A DNA stretch of 19,606 bases from an uncultured Coriobacteriaceae bacterium (GTDB taxonomy: Bacteria > Actinomycetota > Coriobacteriia > Coriobacteriales > Eggerthellaceae), in the NCBI GenBank assembly GCA_900550385.1, contig URRZ01000034.1, forward strand, positions 1 through 19,606. Direction: 5' to 3'. This document shows positions 9,203-16,347 of this stretch, one piece after another (position 1 is the stretch's first letter; every line of letters starts with the position of its first letter). A program made the position numbers and the translations under genes. Below the pieces are notes generated by a model. It did no database searches. It had not been told where the DNA came from and worked only from the letters and a program-made list of their open reading frames with translations.

Positions 9203-10297
9203 CTACAGCTCCACGGTGTACTTCGCCACGGCGTCCTCGTCAAGCGTCACGCCGAGGCCGGGGCCGTCCGGTGCGAACAGGCGGCCGTCCTCGAAGCGCA
9301 GCGACTCGTTGATGAGGCTCGGGCGGCCCTCCTGCTCGAAGTCCATGAATTCGCAGGGGTACTCGAACGCCTTCATGCCGCAGGCCATGTGCACGATGGC
9401 GGTCATGCCCAGGTCGCTCTCCGACTGGCTGCCGATCATCATCGGGCGCTGGAACGCCTCGCACAGCGACGCGATCTTGCGGCCGTAGGTGAAGCCCGCG
9501 CGCGGGATCTTGATCATGAGGATGGACAGCGCGTCGATGTCGATCTGGTGCGCGATGTCGCCGATGGTGAAGTTGCTCTCGTCGCCCGTGATGGGGATGT
9601 CGATGGCGTGGGCGAGACGCACGCGGTCGCGCTCGTTGTGCGCGTCGATGGGCTCCTCGAAGTAGTCCAGCTCGCCGCGTGTGGCGTCGTAGACCTTCTT
9701 GGCGCCGAAGTAGGTGTACATCTGGTTGCCGTCGATGTAGAGCAGGGTGTCGGGCGTGACCACCTCGCGCAGCAGGTGGATGCGGCGGATGTCGGCATCC
9801 GGGTCGGCGCCGCCTTTCACCTTGAACGCGCGGTAACCGCGCTCGTTGAGCTCGCGCGCCTGGTCGGCCAGCACCTCGTCGGTGGAGAGCCACAGGATCC
9901 GGCTGGGCGCGATGCTTTCGCGGTAGCCGCCCAGCAGCTTATGGATGGGCTTGCCGCACGCCTTGCCGATGATGTCCCACAGCGCCACGTCGATGCCGCC
10001 CTTAGCGGCCAGGTTGCCCTTGATGAAGCCCATCTTCTCGTGGATCTTCTCGACGTCGAACGGATCGAGCCCCACGATCAGCGGCGACAGGTGGTCGTTG
10101 ATGACGTGCACCATGCCCGCCTGCGTCTCGCCGTAGATGTTCTCGCGCGGGATGGCCTCGGCGATGCCCTCGATGCCCTCGTCGGTCATGATGCGCACCA
10201 GCACGTGCGACTGCGCGGTCATGCGGCCGGTCGCCCACTCCATCACGTGCGGGAGCGGCAGCTTGACGGGGATGGCCTTCACGCTTTGGATCTTCAT
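9203..10297 (-). CDS. Enolase-superfamily enzyme, muconate-lactonizing-enzyme subgroup
   Basis: 364 residues with the two-domain enolase-superfamily layout: an N-terminal capping region (MKIQSVKAIPVKLPL, about 1-125) and a C-terminal barrel. Catalytic elements are in order: FKVKGG with Lys159 and Lys161 (KxK), metal ligands Asp189 in YIDGNQ, Glu214 in YFEEP and Asp239/Glu240 in TGDES, and the opposite-face Lys263 in MIKIPRAGF. This two-lysine set marks the MLE subgroup (cycloisomerases, o-succinylbenzoate synthase, N-acylamino-acid racemases, dipeptide epimerases), which abstract a proton alpha to a carboxylate using Mg2+. I cannot choose the substrate. It is first in an operon with acs, suggesting a small catabolic route. 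The ATG at 10297 has only a weak purine-rich ribosome-binding site (GGGAAAGAAG). Confidence 0.92.
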   Translation of the reverse strand: MKIQSVKAIPVKLPLPHVMEWATGRMTAQSHVLVRIMTDEGIEGIAEAIPRENIYGETQAGMVHVINDHLSPLIVGLDPFDVEKIHEKMGFIKGNLAAKGGIDVALWDIIGKACGKPIHKLLGGYRESIAPSRILWLSTDEVLADQARELNERGYRAFKVKGGADPDADIRRIHLLREVVTPDTLLYIDGNQMYTYFGAKKVYDATRGELDYFEEPIDAHNERDRVRLAHAIDIPITGDESNFTIGDIAHQIDIDALSILMIKIPRAGFTYGRKIASLCEAFQRPMMIGSQSESDLGMTAIVHMACGMKAFEYPCEFMDFEQEGRPSLINESLRFEDGRLFAPDGPGLGVTLDEDAVAKYTVEL

Positions 10298-10360
10298 GTC
10301 CAGATCATCTTCTTTCCCGATCGAACGGATGCCGGCGGCGCACGTTGCGGACCCGCCTCC

Positions 10361-10413
10361 GGCGCATGCCCGTTATGGCACACTCCCGTTATACCACTGC
10401 GCACACCCGTTGT
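10361..10413 (-). promoter_or_regulatory. Three 16-bp direct repeats in the enolase/acs promoter region
   Basis: Read on the minus strand, units ACAACGGGTGTGCGCA (10413-10398), ATAACGGGAGTGTGCC (10392-10377) and ATAACGGGCATGCGCC (10376-10361) share A-Y-AACGGG-N-RTGYGCM. The last two are exactly abutted and the first is 5 bases away. They lie 64-116 bases upstream of the enolase-family ATG. TATAAC (10394-10389), overlapping the middle unit, could be a -10 box. The arrangement looks like an operator for a cooperatively binding regulator. The regulator is unknown. Confidence 0.5.
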
Positions 10414-10499
10414 TCGCATCGCCGGCCGATCCCGCGACCGTCGCGAACCATCTTCATCGGCCCGCGCCCCGAGGAGCGCGAACGCTTCTCGCCCCTCCA

Positions 10500-10673
10500 G
10501 CGGAAAATATGAAACGCTCGATGCCCCTCCCCAACCAGATGCCACGCGGAAAGATGTCCCGAAGTGGAAAACCACGAGGTGAAGCGCCCGCTTCCGCCGC
10601 AAAGCAGGGAGGGCCCTGTGCAGAAAAGCACAATCCGGGCGCGAGCAGGCATCGAGCGTTTCATATTTTCCGC
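10500..10673. repeat. Perfect 26-bp inverted repeat bounding a 174-bp intergenic element
   Basis: Bases 10500-10525 and 10648-10673 are exact reverse complements over 26 positions; the core reads GGAAAATATGAAACGCTC on the left. Similarity stops sharply at both edges. The 122-bp interior has further small hairpins: GTGGAAAACCAC, and TGTGC with GCACA around AGAAAA. There is no open reading frame of substance and no transposase. It could be a miniature mobile or repetitive extragenic element, or a long hairpin in the region between the divergent enolase and Mo-oxidoreductase genes. The perfect match in a GC-rich genome, with an AT-rich core, argues against chance. Confidence 0.75.
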
Positions 10674-10702
10674 CCGGCGCCCCGGCAGCGCACCGATTGG
10701 AG

Positions 10703-10733
10703 TATGCTCTGATCGGCCGACCGGGCCCGATCG
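10703..10733 (+). promoter_or_regulatory. Candidate -10 and dyad before the Mo-oxidoreductase gene
   Basis: TATGCT at 10703-10708 is the best -10 candidate, 80 bases before the ATG at 10789. No good -35 is seen. Immediately after it GATCGG at 10711-10716 mirrors CCGATC at 10728-10733, a dyad that would lie over the transcription start. The remaining parts of the 10298-10788 intergenic region show nothing I can name beyond the repeats listed. Confidence 0.3.
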
Positions 10734-10788
10734 GCGAAAAGCGCCGCGGATGCGGCGGGAACGCTCCACCGAAGGGGGATGATGCGCC

Positions 10789-13428
10789 ATGGCCTCTACC
10801 GAGATCCGCCATGCATGGTGCCAGATGTGCGGACCGGCGAAGACGAAATGCTCGATGCTCTGCACGGTCGAGGACGGACGATGGGTCGGCCTGGAGGGCA
10901 ATCCTGCGGCGCAGAACAACGGCAGCCGCGGCGGGCGCAACCTGTGCGCGAAGGCGCATGCGTCCATCCAAACGCTCCATGATCCCGACCGCCTCGCCTA
11001 CCCGATGAAGCGCATCGGGCCCAAAGGCGAAGGCCCGTCCGCCTTCGAGCGCTGTACGTGGGACGAGGCTATCGACGACATCGCCGAGCGCCTAGCGCAG
11101 ATCAAGCGCGACCACGGCGCCGCTGCCTTCGGCATCCTGGCCCCCCAGTTCTTCGATGTGCTGGCCACCATGGGCAGGCGCTTCCTGAACGTGTTCGGCA
11201 GTCCCAACTACCTGCACAGCGGCATCTGCGCCCTGCAGCGCCGCGCCAGCAAGACCGTCAGCATCGGGGACGGCAACTGCGCCCCGGGCCGCATGGACCA
11301 GACGCGGCTCCTGGTCTCGTGGGGGTCGAACGTGGAGAACTCGCGCGTCAACCAGGGATTCCCGGCGAAGCGGCTGGACGCCATGCAGCGCGGGATGAAG
11401 GTCATCGACATCCGCCCGATGCTCGACCCGCTTGCCGCCAAAGCCGACCTGTGGCTCCCCGTGCGCCCCGGCACCGACGGCGCGCTGGCCCTGGCGGTGC
11501 TGAACGTGATCATCGGCGAGGAGCTATACGACCGGGAGTTCGTGGACGAATGGTGCCACGGGTTCGACGAGCTGGCGCAGCACGTCCGCCGGTTCACGCC
11601 CGAATGGGCCGAGCCCCGCTGCGGGATACCGGCCGAGCGCATCCGCGAGGCGGCGCGCCTGATGGGGACGATGCGCCCCATGGCGATCCAGTACGGAAAC
11701 GGCATCGGCGACCAGCAGCGCGACGGGAATTGGACCTGCATCGCCATCTGCCTGATCGAGGCGATCACCGGCAACCTGGGCATCCCGGGCGGCGGCGGCG
11801 CGGGCGGCCCAAAGAAGAAGCCCGGGGTCAAGCTGCGCAAGATCGACCTGCTCTCCGACCGCCTGCCCAAAAGCGCGCGCGACGAGGAGATGGGCTGGAC
11901 GGCCGGCGCCTCTGAGCTGATCGCGCCGGAAACCCCCCGTTGGTACCAGACGCCCGCCACCTGGGAGTCGGGCCCGAACTCGGCGTACTTCCCCGCCCTG
12001 ATGAGCGCGCTTTCCAATGACCCCCGCAGGCTGCGCGCGGCGTTGGCGCAATCGACCAACCCGCTGGGCGCGACGCGCCAGCCCAAGAAGACGGCGAAGG
12101 CGCTGGAGGCGCTGGAGCTGTACGTGGTCCACGACACGCATTGGAACCCATCCTGCGCATGGGCCGACTACGTGCTGCCCGCCTGCTCCCACTACGAGTG
12201 CTCGCAGCAGATCGGCGTGAAGCCGGTCCCCGGAGGCACGTTCGTGGGCATCACCCAGCCGCTTGCGGAGCCCTTGGGCGAATCGCGCTCCGACTGGCAG
12301 CTGTACCTGGACCTGGCGGTGGCGCTGGGCATGGGCGACGATTTCTGGGGCGGCGACATGGACGCCTGCCTGCGCTGGCAGCTGGAGGGCACCGGGATCG
12401 ACCTCGACGAACTGCGCGAGAAGGGCTTCATGGTCGTGAAGCCCAAAGAAAGCGCGTGCGAAAAGTCGGCGCCGGCGGCGAAAGTCCCGACCGATGCGGC
12501 GAAGCCCGACTACGCAAAGCTGTTCGCCTGCCTGCCGCACGGCAAGGTGCAATGCGCGAACGATTGGATCGGCGGCAAGCCCGACGTGCGCGACGAGGGG
12601 ACCCTCCCCCGCCTTCCTGAATACTTCGGCCCGCCCGAGGGGCTGTTCGAAACGCCCGAGCTGGCGCGCAAGTACCCGCTCATCTTCTCCGACGTGCACG
12701 CGTACCATCTGTGCACGCACAGCTACTACGTGGGAACGCCCTACCTGCGCGAGCTCCAGCCCTATCCTTGGGTGAAGATCAACCCCGCGACCGCCGAGCG
12801 CTTCGGCATCGAAAACGGCGACTGGGTGCGCATCGAATCGCCCCATGGGTGGATCGTCCTGCGCGCCGAGCTGTTCGAGGGGATATCCCCCGACGTCCTG
12901 ATGGGGCGCCGCGGCTGGTGGCAGGGCTGCGGCGAGTTGGGACTGCCCGGCTACGGATGCTTCGACGGCGGATGCGACTCGTCCGTACTGTACAGCACGG
13001 ATCCGAAGCACTTCGACCCCTTCCACTCCGGCATGCCCAAGCAGACGCTGGTGAGGATCTCCCGCTGGGACGGCGAGCCTCCCGCCGCCGCCCCGCAGGG
13101 AAGGGAGCCCTTGGTGAAGCCGCGTCCCGCGCTCACGTCCGAGGCGTGCCCCGAAGGCGAGATCCCCCAGGCTCCCGAGGGGTTCGCCATCGACCCGATG
13201 CGCTGCATCGACTGCCACGCCTGCATGGTGGCGTGCAAGCAGAGCCGGCGCATCCCTGCCGGGAACCCTGCCCCCTGCCATGTGGACGCGCAGGTGAGCG
13301 GCGCCTTCCCCGACGTGAAGATGCGCTTCATCCCCCGTCCTTGCGGCGCCTGCGAGGAGCCCGCCTGCGCGGCGACCTGCCCGACGGGCGCGCTGCGCTT
13401 CATCGGAAGGAATCGGACGGACGCCTGA
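10789..13428 (+). CDS. Molybdopterin oxidoreductase (DMSO reductase family) fused to a C-terminal 2x[4Fe-4S] ferredoxin domain
   Basis: 879 residues, cytoplasmic by sequence (no twin-arginine or other signal). Residues 11-53 hold the N-terminal Fe-S site: CQMCGPAKTKC, with Cys11, Cys14 and Cys21 (spacing enlarged from the common x3), extra Cys25, and Cys53 in NLCAKA. Residues about 60-560 are the Mo-bisMGD domain; LHSGICALQRR with Cys147 offers the likely Mo ligand. Residues about 629-765 are the dinucleotide-binding domain (YPLIFSD ... INPATAERFGIENGDWV). After a Pro/Ala-rich linker, residues 805-867 form a ferredoxin module: CIDCHACMVAC (Cys806, 809, 812, 816) and CGACEEPACAATCPTG (Cys852, 855, 860, 864), like the first half of a DmsB-type subunit. 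The catalytic part resembles the acetylene hydratase/catechol dehydroxylase branch known from gut Eggerthellaceae, but the substrate is undetermined. No separate electron-transfer or membrane-anchor gene adjoins it. AAGGGGG precedes the ATG. Confidence 0.93.
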   Translation: MASTEIRHAWCQMCGPAKTKCSMLCTVEDGRWVGLEGNPAAQNNGSRGGRNLCAKAHASIQTLHDPDRLAYPMKRIGPKGEGPSAFERCTWDEAIDDIAERLAQIKRDHGAAAFGILAPQFFDVLATMGRRFLNVFGSPNYLHSGICALQRRASKTVSIGDGNCAPGRMDQTRLLVSWGSNVENSRVNQGFPAKRLDAMQRGMKVIDIRPMLDPLAAKADLWLPVRPGTDGALALAVLNVIIGEELYDREFVDEWCHGFDELAQHVRRFTPEWAEPRCGIPAERIREAARLMGTMRPMAIQYGNGIGDQQRDGNWTCIAICLIEAITGNLGIPGGGGAGGPKKKPGVKLRKIDLLSDRLPKSARDEEMGWTAGASELIAPETPRWYQTPATWESGPNSAYFPALMSALSNDPRRLRAALAQSTNPLGATRQPKKTAKALEALELYVVHDTHWNPSCAWADYVLPACSHYECSQQIGVKPVPGGTFVGITQPLAEPLGESRSDWQLYLDLAVALGMGDDFWGGDMDACLRWQLEGTGIDLDELREKGFMVVKPKESACEKSAPAAKVPTDAAKPDYAKLFACLPHGKVQCANDWIGGKPDVRDEGTLPRLPEYFGPPEGLFETPELARKYPLIFSDVHAYHLCTHSYYVGTPYLRELQPYPWVKINPATAERFGIENGDWVRIESPHGWIVLRAELFEGISPDVLMGRRGWWQGCGELGLPGYGCFDGGCDSSVLYSTDPKHFDPFHSGMPKQTLVRISRWDGEPPAAAPQGREPLVKPRPALTSEACPEGEIPQAPEGFAIDPMRCIDCHACMVACKQSRRIPAGNPAPCHVDAQVSGAFPDVKMRFIPRPCGACEEPACAATCPTGALRFIGRNRTDA

Positions 13429-13434
13429 TCGCGA

Positions 13435-13482
13435 CCCCGGGCAGCCGGGCGGGGCGGTTCGCCTAGCCCCGGCTGCCCGGGG
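13435..13482. terminator. Strong bidirectional hairpin between convergent genes
   Basis: CCCCGGGCAGCCGGG (13435-13449) and CCCGGCTGCCCGGGG (13468-13482) are perfect 15-bp complements around an 18-base loop. It starts just after the Mo-oxidoreductase stop, and its right arm overlaps the last codons and stop of the leftward HD gene. U-tracts are absent, but the very stable stem between convergent genes suggests shared transcription termination or transcript-end protection. Confidence 0.7.
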
Positions 13483-13927
13483 AAGGCTCGGATCCCAGCA
13501 GGACCTCCCGCGCGGCGGCGTATTTCGCGCGGCGCCGCTCGAGGTCCCCTTCGGCGAGCCCGGCGCAGCCGGCGAACCTCGTCTCGTCGGAGTTGTGCCG
13601 CAGATCCGCCAGCTTCACCTTCTCGGCAAGCGGATGGCCCTTGATGGCGCGCACGTAGTCCAAGTAGGGCACCGCGGGATCGTGGGTGAGCAGGCGCACG
13701 CCCTCCACCACCTCGGGCGGGAAATCGCGGGCGAGGTCCTCCAGCGTCACGTCGGAGTCCTCCACCGTGTCGTGCAGCAGCGCGACGCATGTCGATGCCT
13801 CGTCGTCCATCTGCTCCGCCAGGTGCACCGGGTGGAACACGTAGGGAACGCCGCATTTGTCCAGCTGCCCCGCATGCGCCTCATAGGCGATGCGCAGCGC
13901 CTTGTTGGTGAGCTCGGTGTAGATCAT
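13463..13927 (-). CDS. Small HD-domain phosphohydrolase (SpoT/MESH1-like)
   Basis: 154 residues, essentially one HD domain. The metal-binding and catalytic positions are visible: GQLDKCGVPYVFHP with His32, LLHDTVEDSDVT with His52-Asp53 and the Glu56-Asp57 pair, and KLADLRHNSDE with Asp108 and Asn112. This set matches the (p)ppGpp hydrolase domain of RelA/SpoT enzymes and the stand-alone small alarmone hydrolases (MESH1-like), which remove pyrophosphate from the 3' position of (p)ppGpp. Other nucleotide pyrophosphates such as NADPH are also possible substrates. No synthetase, TGS or ACT domain is attached. AGGAG precedes the ATG. It lies 43 bp downstream of the LysR-type gene on the same strand and may be co-transcribed. 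The last codons overlap the right arm of the terminator hairpin. Confidence 0.87.
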   Translation of the reverse strand: MIYTELTNKALRIAYEAHAGQLDKCGVPYVFHPVHLAEQMDDEASTCVALLHDTVEDSDVTLEDLARDFPPEVVEGVRLLTHDPAVPYLDYVRAIKGHPLAEKVKLADLRHNSDETRFAGCAGLAEGDLERRRAKYAAAREVLLGSEPSPGSRG

Positions 13928-13970
13928 CGAAGGCTCCTCTCGTGGGGAATCGGACGGCGCCCGCCATCCC

Positions 13971-14909
13971 TTAACGCGGCGTCGAGGCGGCGCCCGAATC
14001 CTCGAACAGCGCGCCTAGGATGTCCTCGAACAGCTGCGCGGGGATCCACGGCTCGGCGTTGGCGGGCCGGCCCAGCGAGATGTCGTAGCGCGCCGCATCG
14101 GACAGGCGGATGCGGACCAGGTCGCGCGACAGGTCCTCCGCCACATCCAATATGCTGGTGGGGCAGAACACCGCCCCCAGCCCCGCCTTGCACAGGCACA
14201 GCAGCGTCATCAGGCTGTCCGCCTCCACCAAGACGTCGGGCTTGATGCCCGCAGCGCGCAGTTCCGAGCGCGCGACGCGGCCCGAAATATCATCGAGCGA
14301 CGTCAGCAGGAACGGGCATCCCCCCAGCGCGGCAAGCCCCTCGTCGCGCGCCTTCGCCGCGGCCTCCCCTGCCGGGCATCCCAGGGACTTCCCGAGGAGC
14401 TCGGGCGCGACCGCCGCCACGATCTCCTCCTCGAACAGGCGCCGCACCTCCACTCCGGGGTGCGTCCCCCCGAACCGGGCCACCGCCAGATCGACGTCCC
14501 CCTGCTCGGCGGCGCGCAGAAGCTCCTCGTTGGTGCCCTCGACGATCTTCACGCTGACCCCGGGCATGCTGAGGCGGAACTGCGCCAGCGCATGGGGCAT
14601 CAGCACGCGGCTGCGGATGTTCGACACGCCCACCTTCAGCTTGCCGGTCCCGCCCGCCGTCACGTCGCCGATGCGGCGCATCATCACCGAATAGGCCTCG
14701 TTCTGCTCGTGGGCGTAGGACAGGAACGCCTCGCCCGCGCGCGTGAGGGAAAGCGGCGAGCTGCGCACGACCAGCTTCGCCTCCAGCTCCTTCTCCAGGG
14801 CGGCGAGGCGCGCGCTGAGCGTCTGCTGGGAGACGTGGAGCTTCTCGGACGCGCGCGTGAACGAGCCCGCCTCCGCAAGCTGTATGAGCCACTCCCATGA
14901 TTCGACCAT
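13971..14909 (-). CDS. LysR-type transcriptional regulator
   Basis: 312 residues from the chosen start. The winged helix-turn-helix occupies the first ~65 residues: WLIQLAEAGSFTRASEKLHVSQQTLSARLAALEKELEAKL, then RSSPLSLTRAGEAFL. A linker helix follows, then a two-lobed substrate-binding domain (from GKLKVGVSNIRSRV) of normal length. Two ATGs compete. The one at 14918 directly abuts the purine-rich GAGAGG, too close for a ribosome-binding site. The one at 14909 leaves about 9 bases, so I prefer it. The gene is divergent from the TAXI-TRAP substrate-binding gene, the classic arrangement for a LysR regulator controlling its neighbour in response to the imported ligand or a product. The HD gene follows 43 bp downstream. 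The family call is firm; the target is inferred from position. Confidence 0.92.
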   Translation of the reverse strand: MVESWEWLIQLAEAGSFTRASEKLHVSQQTLSARLAALEKELEAKLVVRSSPLSLTRAGEAFLSYAHEQNEAYSVMMRRIGDVTAGGTGKLKVGVSNIRSRVLMPHALAQFRLSMPGVSVKIVEGTNEELLRAAEQGDVDLAVARFGGTHPGVEVRRLFEEEIVAAVAPELLGKSLGCPAGEAAAKARDEGLAALGGCPFLLTSLDDISGRVARSELRAAGIKPDVLVEADSLMTLLCLCKAGLGAVFCPTSILDVAEDLSRDLVRIRLSDAARYDISLGRPANAEPWIPAQLFEDILGALFEDSGAASTPR

Positions 14910-14951
14910 CGGCCCCATCCTCTCGCTTCCGCCGGCCTTCTCAGCCTAACG

Positions 14952-15057
14952 ATACGCCAATCCTTCGTCCACCTACAATGATTTCTTGTGATTTCACCGA
15001 TTTAAATTGTTAAATCGGCATTTTGCCCGTGCTCCCCTTCGAATCGACCGCTACAAT
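14952..15057. promoter_or_regulatory. Divergent LysR / TRAP control region with palindrome
   Basis: Plus-strand TACAAT occurs at 14974-14979 and again at 15052-15057; the second is a good -10 for the TRAP substrate-binding gene (leader about 100 bases). On the minus strand TTGTAG (14978-14973) and TATCGT, 18 bases apart, could serve the LysR gene and overlap the first TACAAT. CCGATTTAA (14997-15005) and TTAAATCGG (15010-15018) form a perfect 9-bp dyad with a 4-base centre, and GATTT recurs at roughly 10-base steps just before it. This AT-rich patch in GC-rich DNA is the natural operator candidate. Binding by the adjacent LysR protein is inferred, not shown. Confidence 0.5.
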
Positions 15058-15161
15058 TGCCGCATGCTTTACACAAGGCGCCCACATTCGACCCCGAGGG
15101 GGCGCAAGCGCGGCGGAGCCGGACAGGCGAAGCTGCGCGGAGGAAGGGAAGGGAGAAACCC

Positions 15162-16175
15162 ATGAAGAACAAGGTGAAAGCACTGCTCGCCGTCGCCTTC
15201 GCCGGCGTGCTGGCGATGGGCCTGTTCGCCTGCAGCTCCGGCGGATCGGGCGAGGGCGGGAGCGAGGGCGGCTCCGAGACCGCCAACCTGCGTTTCATGA
15301 CCGGCGGCGAGTCGGGCACCTACTACGCCTACGGCAGCGTGCTCGCCCAGTACGCCACCAACGGCGACTACGGCGTGTCCGTGACCGCGCTTTCCAGCAA
15401 CGGCTCGCAGGCCAACGTCCAGGCGCTGCAGGACGACGACGCCGACATCGTGTTCTGCCAGTCCGACGTGACCGCCTACGCCTACGAGGGCACCAACCTC
15501 TTCGAGGAGACCGGCGCCTACACCGACTTCTCCGTGGTGGCCACCCTGTACCAGGAGCAGGTCCAGATCGTCACCTGCAACCCCGACATCAAGACCGTCG
15601 CCGACCTGGCCGGCAAGACCGTCTCCGTCGGCGCCGCCAACTCCGGCGTGTACTTCAACGCCGTCGACGTGCTGAGCGCCTACGACCTGACGCTCGACGA
15701 CATCACCCCGGTGTACCAGTCGTTCGCCGACTCCGCCGACTCCCTGAAGGATGACAAGATCGACGCCGCCTTCATCGTCGCCGGCGCCCCCACCACCGCC
15801 ATCACCGACCTGTCCACCACCAAGACCGCCTACCTGGTCTCCATGGACGACGAGCACGTGGACAAGCTGATCGCCTCCTCGCCCTACTACGCCAAGGCCA
15901 CCATCCCGGCCGACGTGTACGGCCTGGAGTCCGACACCACCACCGTCTCCGTCGGCGCGGTCGTGCTGGCCAGCAACTACATCGGCGAAGACGCCATCTA
16001 CGGCTTCACCAAGTCGCTGTTCGACGGCGCGTCCGACAACGCCGAGGCGCACGCCAAGTACTCCGAGCTGAGCCTCGAGGAAGCCTCCTCGGTCCAGGGC
16101 GTCCCCTATCATCCGGGCGCTGCCAAGTACTACGAGGAGCAGGGCATCACCGTGGAGGCCGCCGAGCTCGCCTAA
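15162..16175 (+). CDS. TAXI-family TRAP transporter substrate-binding lipoprotein
   Basis: 337 residues. The signal MKNKVKALLAVAFAGVLAMGLFAC ends in a lipobox with Cys24, so the mature protein is tethered outside the membrane. It is followed by a Gly/Ser/Glu linker. The mature domain begins LRFMTGGESGTYYAYGSVLAQY, the typical TAXI opening (TGG..GTYY), and has DIVFCQSDVTAYAY and VSVGAANSGVYFNAVDVL, matching the TAXI solute receptor fold. These receptors deliver a small carboxylate such as glutamate, a dicarboxylate or an aromatic acid to the fused permease encoded downstream. A longer in-frame start at 15057 exists but lacks the signal at its N-terminus. GGGAAGGGAG precedes the chosen ATG. Codon use is strongly biased to C-ending codons (GCC, ACC, TAC, AAC), suggesting high expression. 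Confidence 0.94.
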   Translation: MKNKVKALLAVAFAGVLAMGLFACSSGGSGEGGSEGGSETANLRFMTGGESGTYYAYGSVLAQYATNGDYGVSVTALSSNGSQANVQALQDDDADIVFCQSDVTAYAYEGTNLFEETGAYTDFSVVATLYQEQVQIVTCNPDIKTVADLAGKTVSVGAANSGVYFNAVDVLSAYDLTLDDITPVYQSFADSADSLKDDKIDAAFIVAGAPTTAITDLSTTKTAYLVSMDDEHVDKLIASSPYYAKATIPADVYGLESDTTTVSVGAVVLASNYIGEDAIYGFTKSLFDGASDNAEAHAKYSELSLEEASSVQGVPYHPGAAKYYEEQGITVEAAELA

Positions 16176-16212
16176 GCGGCTCCAGCGGGACGCAAACGGA
16201 CGATCCCCCGAC

Positions 16213-16260
16213 GAGGGGCCGCAGCGGCCAACCACTGCTGCGGCCCCTCCTTTGGCTTTT
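16213..16260 (+). terminator. Intercistronic terminator/attenuator hairpin
   Basis: GAGGGGCCGCAGC (16213-16225) pairs perfectly with GCTGCGGCCCCTC (16237-16249), a 13-bp GC-rich stem with an 11-base loop, followed by CTTTGGCTTTT. It lies between the substrate-binding gene and the permease gene, which both read rightward. It is likely to terminate or partially terminate transcription, giving more receptor than permease, or to protect the upstream mRNA end. Confidence 0.75.
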
Positions 16261-16347
16261 CCGCCCCCGTCGATCCGACGGCGGGAGGGCAGCGGACGGG
16301 CCCGCGTTTCGGGTCCATGGCTACGATAAGAAGCAGAAGGAGGGCGC

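Noticed and set aside
10361..10413. CRISPR-like array
   Set aside because: Only three 16-bp imperfect units, two without any spacer; no cas genes.
10500..10673. Insertion sequence
   Set aside because: Inverted ends exist but the 122-bp interior has no transposase and no clear target-site duplication.
10294..10980. Minus-strand open frame across the inverted repeat region
   Set aside because: It overlaps the start of the Mo-oxidoreductase gene and reads through both arms of the inverted repeat; no recognisable domain.
13381..13466. Frameshift truncating a full four-cluster ferredoxin domain in the Mo enzyme
   Set aside because: The other frames after the stop show no further Cys-x2-Cys motifs before the terminator hairpin, so no missing half is seen here.
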